From Methylohalomonas sp034521715 (GTDB lineage Bacteria; Pseudomonadota; Gammaproteobacteria; Methylohalomonadales; Methylohalomonadaceae), in the NCBI GenBank assembly GCA_034521715.1, contig JAXHLY010000013.1, positions 1 to 64,000 of the forward strand: DNA of 64,000 nucleotides. The letters run 5' to 3'. The notes beneath the pieces were generated by a model. It made no database searches, was not told the DNA's origin, and was given only the letters and a program-made list of their open reading frames with translations. Position numbers and translations under genes: made by a program. Below are positions 53,524 to 61,847 of this stretch, piece by piece (within the stretch, counting starts at the first letter, position 1; each line of letters begins with the position of its first letter).

Positions 53524-54594
53524 TCATGGAGCCGGTGGTTTCGGCAAACCCTTTGCGGCCAGCTTAAACAATAAATTCAGTAAGTTGTCATTTCCGACCG
53601 CGATATTGGTCACAAAAATCGTTGCCTTGACACTGCGGCGCGAGATCTTGACCTGGCGGCCGTCGCTGAACCCCGGATTGGCGTGGATTTTCCGCAGCGT
53701 CAGTACCGCCATACCCAGGGCCCACAGACAGAATTTGCGGATGCCGGTTTCCTGCGGCGGGATCAGCAGCGTATAGCGCAGGGCGTTGCGGAGGTGCCCG
53801 TGGGCGATGGCGACCAGCTCCCTGAGGGTCTGCTCGAAGGCCGGGCCACCCTCGCCGGGCCGTACCTCGCTGAGGGTCACGCCGGCACCGGCGAACCGCT
53901 CGCGCGGCAGCCAGCAGGCGCCGCGGCGGCGATCATCCCAGATGTCCTTGAGGATATTGGTCATCTGCAGGGCCTGGCCGAACGATACCGCCAGTGCCAT
54001 CAGCTCATCGTGGCGGCTGTCGATTTCCGTCGAATGACTGCAGAACAGTTCGGTGAGCATTTCCCCCACCACGCCGGCGACGTAATAACAGTAACGGTCC
54101 ATTTCCGCCTGGCTGTCGAGGCCGTCCAGGGTCTCGGCCTCCTGATACTGCGCCATGCCCTCGGCCATGATGCGCACGCAGCGTTCCAGCGCCGCGCGCT
54201 GGCGGGTGTCGAAGCTGTGGGTGATGCGGATGACGGCCTCGGTATTGGCGACCAGGTCACGCTCGGTATCCGGCGTGTACGGTGACAGCCGGGGCGCCAG
54301 ATTGGCGGCAAAGCCGGCAGCCGGCTCGCGGCCGGCGACTACATCGATAAAGCGTTCGGCGAATTCGCGCTTGGTCTGGCCGTCCAGATCCTTGTCGTCC
54401 TCGATGGTATCGGCGATCCGGCACAGCAGGTAGGCATTGCCGACGACCTCCCGCAGGTCCCCCGGCAGCTGGGGGATGGTCAGGGCGAAGGTGCGGGAGA
54501 CATCCTGGAGGATGTCATCCTGGTATTTGCGATCCGCACTGGTAACAACGGCTACGCTGTCCGAGCCGGTATCTGAGGCAAGAGTTGAGTGCAT
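53524..54594 (-). CDS. Squalene synthase (FPP farnesyltransferase type)
   Basis: Condenses two farnesyl diphosphates to squalene, substrate of the cyclase downstream. It has 356 residues. The motifs are SRTFALTIPQLP near 33-44, the first Asp-rich site CRIADTIEDD (62-67), RYCYYVAGVVGEMLTELF (167-184), and the second site KDIWDD near 216-221. The pattern is that of one-enzyme eukaryotic/methanotroph-type synthases rather than the HpnC/HpnD pair, and no hpnC, D or E is nearby. The last 60 residues are hydrophobic-basic. It lies 10 bases after the hpnO remnant. Confidence 0.9.
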   Translation of the reverse strand: MHSTLASDTGSDSVAVVTSADRKYQDDILQDVSRTFALTIPQLPGDLREVVGNAYLLCRIADTIEDDKDLDGQTKREFAERFIDVVAGREPAAGFAANLAPRLSPYTPDTERDLVANTEAVIRITHSFDTRQRAALERCVRIMAEGMAQYQEAETLDGLDSQAEMDRYCYYVAGVVGEMLTELFCSHSTEIDSRHDELMALAVSFGQALQMTNILKDIWDDRRRGACWLPRERFAGAGVTLSEVRPGEGGPAFEQTLRELVAIAHGHLRNALRYTLLIPPQETGIRKFCLWALGMAVLTLRKIHANPGFSDGRQVKISRRSVKATIFVTNIAVGNDNLLNLLFKLAAKGLPKPPAP

Positions 54595-54603
54595 GGCGCG
54601 GGA

Positions 54604-54888
54604 TTATCCCAGATCGGATACAGGGCAGATAGGCTGGCGTCGGTCGCAGGCACCGGCACGGAGCGCCGGATGGTTACGACCCATGTTGAATATGCCGTAA
54701 CCGGACAGCATGTCGATATAATGTCGGCCGTTGTTATCACGCTGGTACGCGCCCTCGGCACGCGTATAACAGCGATCGAAACTGGTGGTGCGCAAGGTTT
54801 TGGCAAATCCAGGGCTAACGTGGGCCTCGTGCAACTCGTAGTTGCGTCCTTCGGCCCCCTCGTTCAGTCCCAGAATGTTGAATGGCAT
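54604..54888 (-). pseudogene. N-terminal remnant of an HpnO-type aminotransferase
   Basis: A 94-codon frame whose first 75 or so residues match the start of class III aminotransferases of the HpnO type, which make aminobacteriohopanetriol. Visible are SPGFAKTLRTTSFDRCYTRA, EGAYQRDNNGRHYIDMLSGY and GIFNMGRNHPALR. The match then breaks off and the frame stops 20 residues later, next to squalene synthase. None of the pyridoxal-phosphate site or the catalytic lysine is present. The other two frames do not resume the homology, so this is a real deletion or replacement, not just an indel. Confidence 0.7.
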
Positions 54889-55017
54889 GAATACATTTTC
54901 CGGTTAAGGGTCTGATAAACCCAAAATATCCATTTTACCAGTGTGCAGCTGAGCCTACACAGGCCCGCCTCTCTGATTTCAAACTTTGACCCGGACGGTT
55001 GAGAAGTCGTGAGGAGT

Positions 55018-55998
55018 TCAGCCGTTTCGCTGGCGTTCCAGCAGCTGCCGGCTCTCGATGGTCTGCCAGTGCAACAGGCCCGGCAGGTCGATAACCAGGT
55101 CGCGCAGGCGGATGGCCAGCGCCAGGGCCAGGGCGAATTCGGGCGGCAGGCCGACCAGCGTACCAATCATGATATAGGCCCCTTCCTGAATGCCGTAGCC
55201 ATTGGGAATGATAAAGGCGATGTCGCTGATGGTGCTGGTCAGGCTCTTGATCAGCAGAGCCTCGACCAGGCCGATGGGATGGCCGAGCAGATAGCAGCCG
55301 AGCCAGACCTCCGCGGTCTGGAGGATCAGGCCAAGCGTATGCCAGATGATCGACAGGGCCAACTCGCGCCGCCGCCGGTAGGCGCTGCGGATGGAAGCAT
55401 CAACCTGCTCGGCGTGGTCTTTCAGCCGGTCGATAAACTCGTGCTCGAACAGTCGCTCGGCGACACGTGCCATGAAACCCAGCATGCCGGCGTGCTGGAC
55501 CAGGATGAAGGTGGCGATGCAGGCAGCCAGGATCAGGAAACCGGCCAGGACAATAGTGGCCAGCTGGTTGTCGATCGCCAGTCCGGCCAACAGGCCGACA
55601 CCGATCAGCCCCCAGAGCATGAGCGCAACTGCCTGAATGGTCTTGTCGACCACTGCCGAGGCAGTGGCCTCAATGCCGTCGTGGCCCCAGAGCTGCAGCA
55701 GGCGCGCGCGGGCGATATCACCGCCGACGCTGGCCACCGGCAATAAATTGTTGACCGCGTGCCCGAGCCACGTGGCCATAACTATTGCCCGCCAGCCGGG
55801 GCGCTTTTGAGCCGGAAACAGATACCACCAGCCGATACCACCGACCAGCAATCCCGGCAGCCAGACAATGGGCAGCCAAAGCAGTGACCAGCCGGAATCC
55901 AGCAGCAAGACAACAACGGGCCCCAGCCCCTGCCAGACCAGCAGCGCTATCAGCAGCGCCAGACCACAAACAAGGCCGATGTAGGGGAGTTTTTTCAC
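55018..55998 (-). CDS. hpnL: HpnL, hopanoid-associated membrane protein
   Basis: Polytopic protein of the lysylphosphatidylglycerol synthase TM (UPF0104) superfamily, the hopanoid-linked HpnL branch. It has 326 residues with about eight hydrophobic segments. HAVNNLLPVASVGGDIARAR is the conserved flippase-like loop, with DKTIQAVALMLWGLIGVGLL next and SDIAFIIPNGYGIQEGAYIM near 265-285. Function of HpnL is not settled; lipid translocation is a plausible role. It is the first gene of the minus-strand hopanoid cluster, with a 129-base gap to the hpnO remnant. Confidence 0.85.
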   Translation of the reverse strand: MKKLPYIGLVCGLALLIALLVWQGLGPVVVLLLDSGWSLLWLPIVWLPGLLVGGIGWWYLFPAQKRPGWRAIVMATWLGHAVNNLLPVASVGGDIARARLLQLWGHDGIEATASAVVDKTIQAVALMLWGLIGVGLLAGLAIDNQLATIVLAGFLILAACIATFILVQHAGMLGFMARVAERLFEHEFIDRLKDHAEQVDASIRSAYRRRRELALSIIWHTLGLILQTAEVWLGCYLLGHPIGLVEALLIKSLTSTISDIAFIIPNGYGIQEGAYIMIGTLVGLPPEFALALALAIRLRDLVIDLPGLLHWQTIESRQLLERQRNG

Positions 55999-56351
55999 GT
56001 CACAGAGCGATTCCGGGTTTGACGATGAGAGGCCTGAACTAACATATATATTGGCTAATTGTCACCAACGGAATTGGTGGGCCAATTCCCGGCAAGAAGT
56101 TAAGTAAATTCAGTCGTTGGTATTGAGCACACCCGGAATGGACTTTTCCAGATTGTTTGGATTCTGCCCCAACGGTATTATTGTAAATAAAAAACATGCT
56201 ATTCCATATGCCTTATTTATCGTATTGCCGGATACACACTTGTATTCCCAATATCACCTTGCTGTCTGTCGATATCGGAAAAGACTAGGGTAAGTATGTT
56301 TTCCGGCGAATATAATCATCAGAATCAACTGACTTCACTGCTGGAAGTATC
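55999..56351. other. Divergent intergenic region, hpnL to CDP-alcohol transferase gene
   Basis: 353 bases with no gene. It is AT-richer than its surroundings and should hold the promoters of the hopanoid cluster (minus) and the transferase (plus). It contains an 8-bp-arm palindrome at 56070-56089. No clear sigma-70 pair was found. Confidence 0.5.
56070..56089. promoter_or_regulatory. Palindrome GGAATTGG-TGGG-CCAATTCC
   Basis: Perfect 8-base arms with a 4-base loop, about 71 bases upstream of the hpnL start codon. It could be an operator or a transcript hairpin. Confidence 0.45.
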
Positions 56352-56978
56352 TTGACTGATCCACAGACCACACAACCGGCACCGCCGCAAACCTTCGTTC
56401 ATGCCATCGCGAGATGGATGATCCGCCCTCTGGTGTCTACGGCGATAACGCCCAATCACCTGACGACCCTGCGCCTGTTAACCGGTGTGGCAGCGGCACT
56501 GGCTTTTGCGGTCGGTGATTATTTCTGGGTTTGCTGGGGCGGATTGCTGTTCGTGTTCTCCGCATTACTTGATCGTGCGGATGGTGAACTGGCCCGACTC
56601 AGTGGTCGCATGAGCAAAGCGGGTGGACGCTATGATTTGTGCAGTGACAGTTTTTCCAATGTGATCGCATTTATAGGCATTGGTGTCGGCTTACGTGAAA
56701 GCTTTCTGGGAGCCTGGGCGCCGTGGCTGGGTTTGCTGGCCGGATTGGCAGTGGGTGCGATTTTTATTGTTGTGATGAAGCTAGAAGATAACGGCGTAGC
56801 AATAGGCGACGCTTTTTACTACCCCCGAGGCTTCGACTATGACGACGCACTGTTGCTAATTGGACCCATTGCCTGGCTTGATGCCCTGTTACCCTTGTTA
56901 CTGGCGGCAGTGGTGGGTGCACCGGTTTTTCTGGTATTTGCCGTGTGGCGTTATCTCGTAGTCACGAGGCAAAAGTGA
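56352..56978 (+). CDS. CDP-alcohol phosphatidyltransferase family protein
   Basis: Membrane enzyme of the CDP-alcohol phosphotransferase class, transferring a phospho-alcohol from a CDP-linked donor to an acceptor alcohol. The family motif DxxDGxxARx8GxxxDxxxD is seen as LDRADGELARLSG then GGRYDLCSDS near 77-100. It has 208 residues and five to six TM segments. The start is TTG 56352; no better codon is in frame. The acceptor is unknown. It is divergent from the hopanoid cluster, so a role in membrane-lipid composition is plausible. Confidence 0.85.
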   Translation: MTDPQTTQPAPPQTFVHAIARWMIRPLVSTAITPNHLTTLRLLTGVAAALAFAVGDYFWVCWGGLLFVFSALLDRADGELARLSGRMSKAGGRYDLCSDSFSNVIAFIGIGVGLRESFLGAWAPWLGLLAGLAVGAIFIVVMKLEDNGVAIGDAFYYPRGFDYDDALLLIGPIAWLDALLPLLLAAVVGAPVFLVFAVWRYLVVTRQK

Positions 56979-57294
56979 TCCTTGTTCATGTCGTATATTC
57001 CGCGGCCAGTGGGGTCCCGCCTGGCTCGGGGTGTCTGGTTTGCGCAGAGCCGGTTCAGGGGGGAATCAAAAAAGCGGGTATCAATGATTACTGGCTTACA
57101 GGCACAGGGCAGGCCGAATAAATCAAGTAGCAAGGGTGGAATTGCTGCACTGCACTCCCGCTTGCGGCTGAAATATACCCTAGATGGGGTATGCCGGTCT
57201 GATGGCTGTCCTGTCGCTACCCCTGTTTTTCACCTAGACTGCATTAATCGGGTCAGTCTATCGGCTGGGCCATTATTGGCAGAGGGCTCAGGCA
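56979..57294. other. 316-base gap before the GGDEF/EAL gene
   Basis: No gene I can support; a 141-residue frame at 56982-57407 overlaps the next gene and has no features. It contains the TACCCTA-2-TGGGGTA palindrome at 57176-57191 and a TAGACT hexamer at 57235-57240, which may be the -10 of the next gene. Confidence 0.5.
57176..57191. promoter_or_regulatory. Candidate LuxR/FixJ-type operator, TACCCTA-2-TGGGGTA
   Basis: Arms ATACCC and GGGTAT are perfectly complementary around a 6-base centre. In 7-2-7 register the right half is the exact complement of TACCCCA, the left half at 46748. It lies 104 bases before the GGDEF/EAL start and about 50 bases before a candidate -10. Confidence 0.4.
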
Positions 57295-58929
57295 ATGGGT
57301 CTCAAGAAGTTGGTCAGTTCAGGGTCACGTGCAACCACGCTGTTTCTGGCTGTTGGCGTTGGCCTGCTTTATCTCCTCATATCGCTCGCCTGGATCATTC
57401 TGTCTGATTATTTCGCCATGGAGGCCGCCTCGAGCCGGGAAGAGCTGGTTCTCATTCAGCAATACAAGGGCATCGGTTTCGTCGTTGCGATGACGGTACT
57501 GATTACCTGGCTGGTCTACAAGGTCCACCATCATGGTGCTGTATTACAGCGTGCACTGCTCTACATGCAGACCGATCCGGTGACCGGGCTCGCCAATCGC
57601 GCCGTCGCCGAGGAGTTTCTTGAAACCCGACTGGAACGTACGGACACGAAGCAGCGAACCTGTGGTGTTCTGCTTTTCGATATTCGCGGGCTGAGCCGGG
57701 TCAATCTTTCGGTCGGCCGCCGTGGCGGTGACATGCTGCTCAGGGAGGTTAGCAGCCGAATTAACAGCTTCCTGCGCCGTACCGATCTCGCGGCACGGCT
57801 GGAAAGTGATCGATTTCTTATTGTACTGGGTTCACTGAGCAGGAATAACGAGATACTGACCATCGGCAGGAGAATACAGGTGGCTTTCGAGCAGCCGATT
57901 TCAATAGACGATATTGAAATCCACGTTGATCTGCGCGGGGGCGCCGCTGTCGCCCCGAAGGATGGCAGGACGGTATTCGAATTGCTGGACGCCGCCGAGC
58001 GCGCGCTCTATCGCAGCAAGCTGAGCAGCAACGGGCTCAGTATGGCGAATCGTGATGACCTGCTCGATAATTCCGGTTACCTGGAACGCGAAGCGCAACT
58101 GCGACGCGCCATTCGTGAACACCAGTTCACCATCGCCCTGCAACCCCAGCTTGACCTGAATACCTTTGAGGTAATCGGCGCCGAGGTTCTGGCACGCTGG
58201 GACTGCCCCGGCCGGGGAGAAGTCCCGCCGGGCGAGTTCATTCCGCTGGCCGAATCACTCGGAGTGGTCCAGGAAATTACAGAGCAGATAATGCTGCTGG
58301 CAGGCGAGTGTGCCGTGAACTGGCAGAGCAAGGGACTCCCGCCGCTGCGCCTGTGCGTGAACCTGTCGGGACTGGATTTGAAAACCGGCAGAATACTGGA
58401 ACTCATCGAGGCATCTGTGGAACACAGCCGTTTTCCCCCTCATCTGCTGACACTGGAGATCACCGAGTCGTGGCTGATGGAAGATCACAATCTCGCCCTG
58501 GGACTGATTCACCGGTTGCGGGCCATGGGGCCGCGGATTGCCATTGATGATTTCGGTACCGGTTACTCGGCACTCAGTCAATTGATCGATTTTCCCTTTG
58601 ACTATATTAAGTTTGATCGCTCTTTCATCTCCGCCGTTGATCAATTACCGAGAAAGGCACAGGTTCTGATGGCCATTCAGCGGATGGCTTCCACCCTCGG
58701 TGCACAAACCATTGCCGAAGGTGTGGAAACGACAGGTGAACTGTTATTGCTCGAGGAGCTAGGCATGGATCAGGCACAGGGCTTCCTGTTTTCCAGGCCT
58801 GTTACACTGGAACAATTTGAATCCCGGTTTTTAACCTGCTCCCGGCCGCCGTTCGAAGACCTGAAAGCCGAGGTCGAACAACAGCGTGCCAATCATAAGG
58901 ACCAGATAACGCGGATTGGTGGACGGTAA
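57295..58929 (+). CDS. Membrane GGDEF/EAL protein, cyclase site degenerate
   Basis: Cyclic-di-GMP protein with two N-terminal TM segments (FLAVGVGLLYLLISLAWIIL and GFVVAMTVLITWLVYKV), a GGDEF domain near 85-250 and an EAL domain near 265-510. The GGDEF signature is replaced by LESDRF (about 168), so cyclase activity is unlikely. The EAL side keeps catalytic residues: EVLARW near 298 (E-V-L), CVNLSG, EITESW, IDDFGTGYSAL, IKFDRSFI, IAEGVET and QGFLFSRP. It is therefore probably a phosphodiesterase. It has 544 residues starting at ATG 57295. It stands alone, with a possible operator upstream. Confidence 0.9.
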   Translation: MGLKKLVSSGSRATTLFLAVGVGLLYLLISLAWIILSDYFAMEAASSREELVLIQQYKGIGFVVAMTVLITWLVYKVHHHGAVLQRALLYMQTDPVTGLANRAVAEEFLETRLERTDTKQRTCGVLLFDIRGLSRVNLSVGRRGGDMLLREVSSRINSFLRRTDLAARLESDRFLIVLGSLSRNNEILTIGRRIQVAFEQPISIDDIEIHVDLRGGAAVAPKDGRTVFELLDAAERALYRSKLSSNGLSMANRDDLLDNSGYLEREAQLRRAIREHQFTIALQPQLDLNTFEVIGAEVLARWDCPGRGEVPPGEFIPLAESLGVVQEITEQIMLLAGECAVNWQSKGLPPLRLCVNLSGLDLKTGRILELIEASVEHSRFPPHLLTLEITESWLMEDHNLALGLIHRLRAMGPRIAIDDFGTGYSALSQLIDFPFDYIKFDRSFISAVDQLPRKAQVLMAIQRMASTLGAQTIAEGVETTGELLLLEELGMDQAQGFLFSRPVTLEQFESRFLTCSRPPFEDLKAEVEQQRANHKDQITRIGGR

Positions 58930-58932
58930 TCC

Positions 58933-59199
58933 CTAGCGCCTGCCGACCGCGTGAATAACGCGGTTATTTTCAAAGTAGACGCTGAAGCCGGCATAGACCC
59001 ATCGCATTATAGGGGGTTCGCCCACCGCTGCTTGGGTTTCCTGCGGTTCACCGTAGCGGTCTCTCACCTTCTCCATCGACATGCCGCGTTCGGGACAATC
59101 CGTGCAGCTGCGGTCGCCAATCGGCATGACAATCTGTTCGGCCTGAACAGCGGGTATTGTGGACAGGAGTAAACACAGCAGTAATGCAGGATGTTTCAT
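58933..59199 (-). CDS. Small exported protein, conserved hypothetical
   Basis: An 88-residue protein from ATG 59199 with a signal peptide (MKHPALLLCLLLSTIPAVQA). The mature part has SCTDCPERGMSMEKVRDRYG, a possible disulfide or redox CxxC, and PPIMRWVYAGFSVYFENNRV, reminiscent of the SmpA/OmlA-like small beta folds. It is convergent with the GGDEF/EAL gene (3-base gap). An in-frame ATG at 59229 would spoil the signal peptide. Confidence 0.75.
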   Translation of the reverse strand: MKHPALLLCLLLSTIPAVQAEQIVMPIGDRSCTDCPERGMSMEKVRDRYGEPQETQAAVGEPPIMRWVYAGFSVYFENNRVIHAVGRR

Positions 59200-59359
59200 G
59201 ATCGATGCTCCGCGATATCCCTGTTTCATCTTACGCAGTGCAAAAACAGCGGGAAACCGGGTAGCGGCGGGATTGAGGCAGGTGTCACAAAAGACCGTCA
59301 GGGCGCCGCCGGCAGGCAGGAAGATATCAATACAGGACTGACTGCATTGAGCAGGATAC

Positions 59360-59632
59360 TTAATGGTTCGTCTTATGGTTGTGGGTCACCCAGTGAGGGG
59401 GAAACCATGATCGGGGCATTAGCACTTCCCAGAACCGCGGGTGATCGACGACGAGTTCACTTATCGCCGCAAACGGTACTGCGACGGTGAGTACAATCAG
59501 TATTAAGCGACCGTCAATCGTCGCATCGGTCGCCAGGGAGACAGCAAGCAGATCCTCGATCAGACCCATGACGATGCCGATGAGCAGAAATTCCAGAAAT
59601 CTGACAAGCCGCTGACGTTTCGTAAGTGGCAT
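59360..59632 (-). CDS. Small membrane protein, conserved hypothetical
   Basis: A 90-residue protein with two hydrophobic helices: FLEFLLIGIVMGLIEDLLAV at 13-32 and LILIVLTVAVPFAAISELVV at 43-62. The basic N-terminus MPLTKRQRLVR suggests a cytoplasmic start. The tail is rich in W, H and P (WFPPHWVTHNHKTNH). I do not recognise a characterised family. Confidence 0.7.
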   Translation of the reverse strand: MPLTKRQRLVRFLEFLLIGIVMGLIEDLLAVSLATDATIDGRLILIVLTVAVPFAAISELVVDHPRFWEVLMPRSWFPPHWVTHNHKTNH

Positions 59633-59778
59633 GAAATTTTACTCCGGTGAATTGCCCGGGAAAGGATAGTATCGCCAGAGTCCGGACAAGTGTTCAATAT
59701 TCCCGAGAATCCATGTCGGACGGATATTGCTTGTTTAGCGGAGACGGGAAGGGAAACGCCCTGCTACATTGATTAAAT

Positions 59779-59855
59779 TGGTCGGGGTGAAAGGATTTGA
59801 ACCTTCGACCCCTGCCTCCCGAAGGCAGTGCTCTACCAGGCTGAGCTACACCCCG
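59779..59855 (-). tRNA. tRNA-Pro (anticodon CGG)
   Basis: On the minus strand the acceptor arm CGGGGTG pairs with CACCCCG, with discriminator A and encoded CCA. The anticodon stem is CTGCC/GGCAG with loop TTCGGGA, giving anticodon CGG. The D-arm and the T-loop GTTCAAATC are normal. Length is 77 bases. Confidence 0.95.
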
Positions 59856-59906
59856 ACATTTCTGTAATCTTTCTGGCAACACCGCTGAAGGGCATTGCAG
59901 GCAAGT

Positions 59907-60836
59907 CTAGTACTGACGATCCACGGCGAAAGCGGCCAGTTCATACATTGCATCACGATATTCGGATGCTTCCAGCATTTGAATCGCCTGCAGGGCCTGG
60001 TCGGCCTGCTCGCGTGCAAGTGCGGCAGTGTAGGCAATTGCCCCGGTACTTTCAATGGCCTCGCTAATCGCCTTGATGTTGGCCAGGCCGCCCTGTGCAA
60101 TCGCATCGGCAATAGTACGCGACTGCTGTTCATCACCATGCCAGAGGGCGTAAAGCAGCGGCAGCGTCGGTTTGCCCTCGGCCAGATCATCACCGATATT
60201 CTTGCCGAGTTGCTCGGCGTTGGCGCTGTAATCCAGTACATCATCGATGAGTTGAAACGCCGTGCCGATATGCAGGCCGTAGCGGGTCAGTGCCTGTTCC
60301 CCGGTCGGGCCGCGACCGGCGAGAATGGCGCCGGTCTGTCCGGCGGCCTCGAACAGTTTCGCGGTCTTGTTACGGATGACCTGTAGATAGCGCTCCTGTG
60401 TGGTTTTCGGGTCGTGGCGGTTAAGCAGTTGCTGGACCTCGCCCTCGGCGATGACATTGGTGGCATCGGACATGACATCCATGATGCGCATCGAACCGAC
60501 ATCCACCATCATCTGGAAGGCGCGTGAATAGAGAAAATCGCCTACCAGTACGCTGGCTTCGTTGCCCCAGCGCTGGTTGGCGGTCTGGTGGCCGCGGCGC
60601 AGCTTGGAGGCGTCGACGACGTCATCATGCAGCAGGGTGGCGGTATGGATGAACTCGATAATGGCCGCCAGTTCAATATGCTGGTTGCCTTCATAACCAA
60701 GGGCGCGGGCGCTGAGCAGGACCAGGGCCGGGCGCAGACGCTTGCCGCCACTGTTAATTATGTAATGGCTGAGCTGGTTGATAAGCTCGACTTCGGAATA
60801 CAGGCGTCGCTCGATCAGGTTGTCGACCTGCTGCAT
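59907..60836 (-). CDS. ispB: Octaprenyl diphosphate synthase
   Basis: Trans-polyprenyl synthase making the ubiquinone side chain. It has 309 residues from ATG 60836. The first Asp-rich motif DDVVD is at 71-75 and the second DDVLD at 198-202. GGKRLRPALVLLSARALGY is near 30-48. IspB N-terminal homology (LRRLVHDDMQQVD) extends upstream of this ATG, but no usable start is in frame there, so the start may lie across a further indel. It is divergent from rplU, the usual gammaproteobacterial arrangement. Confidence 0.92.
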   Translation of the reverse strand: MQQVDNLIERRLYSEVELINQLSHYIINSGGKRLRPALVLLSARALGYEGNQHIELAAIIEFIHTATLLHDDVVDASKLRRGHQTANQRWGNEASVLVGDFLYSRAFQMMVDVGSMRIMDVMSDATNVIAEGEVQQLLNRHDPKTTQERYLQVIRNKTAKLFEAAGQTGAILAGRGPTGEQALTRYGLHIGTAFQLIDDVLDYSANAEQLGKNIGDDLAEGKPTLPLLYALWHGDEQQSRTIADAIAQGGLANIKAISEAIESTGAIAYTAALAREQADQALQAIQMLEASEYRDAMYELAAFAVDRQY

Positions 60837-61038
60837 ATCGTCGTGTACCAGCCGGCGCAGGGTCTCGAGAACCGGTGCGGGTGGAAGTCTGCGGGGCGGT
60901 GGCGTTTGACTGGTTCACCTGCTGTGGCCGGGACAGCCGTCGATGTGTGAGCGGGCATTTTGCCAAGACCGGGCGGTGAATGCCATGAAAATTACCGCTG
61001 AAATAGCAACCTAGGGGCGCTCTGGGGCGATTTGAGGC

Positions 61039-61067
61039 TTGTATGCGGGGGCCGAATTCCTTAGAAT
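61039..61067 (+). promoter_or_regulatory. Candidate sigma-70 promoter of rplU-rpmA
   Basis: TTGTAT at 61039-61044 and TAGAAT at 61062-61067 are separated by 17 bases. The downstream TTTGCGCCC is typical of ribosomal-protein promoters in this group. The inferred start is near 61074, leaving a leader of about 97 bases. Confidence 0.55.
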
Positions 61068-61081
61068 TTGCGCCCTTATTG

Positions 61082-61101
61082 CGGGCCCATGAATTGGCCC
61101 G
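61082..61101 (+). other. Hairpin in the rplU leader
   Basis: CGGGCC pairs with GGCCCG around CATGAATT. It could be part of a ribosomal-protein leader controlling L21 and L27 synthesis. Confidence 0.4.
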
Positions 61102-61170
61102 TGTCCGGCCACAGATTGTGGCAGCAAATCGTGGCCCCGAGTCATGGCAGATAGAGCGGAGAATTCCCTG

Positions 61171-61488
61171 ATGTATGCGGTGATTAGAACCGGCGGCAAG
61201 CAATACCGGGTAACCGAGGGCGCGACCCTGAAAGTCGAGCGCCTGGACGCTGACGCCGGCAGCAAGCTGAACCTGGACGATGTCCTCATGGTTGCCGATG
61301 GCGAGAACGTCAAGATCGGCGCGCCAACGGTCAAGGGCGCGAAGGTGACCGCCAGCGTGGTCGGTCACGGCCGCGGCCCCAAGGTCCATATCATGAAATT
61401 CCGCCGGCGCAAGCATCACCAGAAGCGGACCGGCCACCGTCAGGCCTATACCGAGATCAGCATTGACAAGATAGCCGCCGGCAAGTGA
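61171..61488 (+). CDS. rplU: 50S ribosomal protein L21
   Basis: Large-subunit protein binding 23S rRNA. It has 105 residues from ATG 61171 (MYAVIRTGGKQYRVTEGATL); an upstream in-frame ATG at 61144 is not conserved. The tail KVHIMKFRRRKHHQKRTGHR contains the signature of the family. It is followed 32 bases later by rpmA. Confidence 0.97.
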   Translation: MYAVIRTGGKQYRVTEGATLKVERLDADAGSKLNLDDVLMVADGENVKIGAPTVKGAKVTASVVGHGRGPKVHIMKFRRRKHHQKRTGHRQAYTEISIDKIAAGK

Positions 61489-61520
61489 GCCGCGCAGCGA
61501 TCAAGCAGGAGTAATGACAG

Positions 61521-61778
61521 ATGGCACATAAAAAGGCAGCGGGCAGCTCCCGCAACGGCCGAGATTCCGAGTCCAAACGCCTGGGCGTGAAATGCTTCGG
61601 CGGTGAGAGCGTGACCGCGGGCAGCATCCTGGTGCGCCAGCGCGGCACGCGTTTCCACGCCGGCACCAATGTTGGTATTGGCCATGACCATACCCTGTTC
61701 GCAACCTCCAGCGGCCAGGTCAAATACGAGACCAAGGGCCCGAAGAGCCGGAAATTTGTCTGTATCGTGGCAAGTTGA
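61521..61778 (+). CDS. rpmA: 50S ribosomal protein L27
   Basis: Large-subunit protein near the peptidyl-transferase centre. It has 85 residues starting MAHKKAAGSSRNGRDSESKR. GVKCFGGESVTAGSILVRQR and GTRFHAGTNVGIGHDHTLFA are family signatures. No cleavable N-terminal extension is present. It is followed by a strong terminator. Confidence 0.97.
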   Translation: MAHKKAAGSSRNGRDSESKRLGVKCFGGESVTAGSILVRQRGTRFHAGTNVGIGHDHTLFATSSGQVKYETKGPKSRKFVCIVAS

Positions 61779-61803
61779 CGGCCGCGCCGACAAACCGAAC
61801 GAC

Positions 61804-61832
61804 AAAAACCCCGTCAACGACGGGGTTTTTTG
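61804..61832 (+). terminator. Terminator after rpmA
   Basis: AAAAACCCCGTC pairs with GACGGGGTTTTT around AAC, followed by T-rich sequence. It begins 26 bases after the rpmA stop. Confidence 0.9.
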
Positions 61833-61847
61833 TTTGGGAATCAAGAT

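Noticed and set aside
56982..57407. 141-residue frame before the GGDEF/EAL gene
   Set aside because: It overlaps the real gene by over 100 bases in another frame and lacks a ribosome site or domain.
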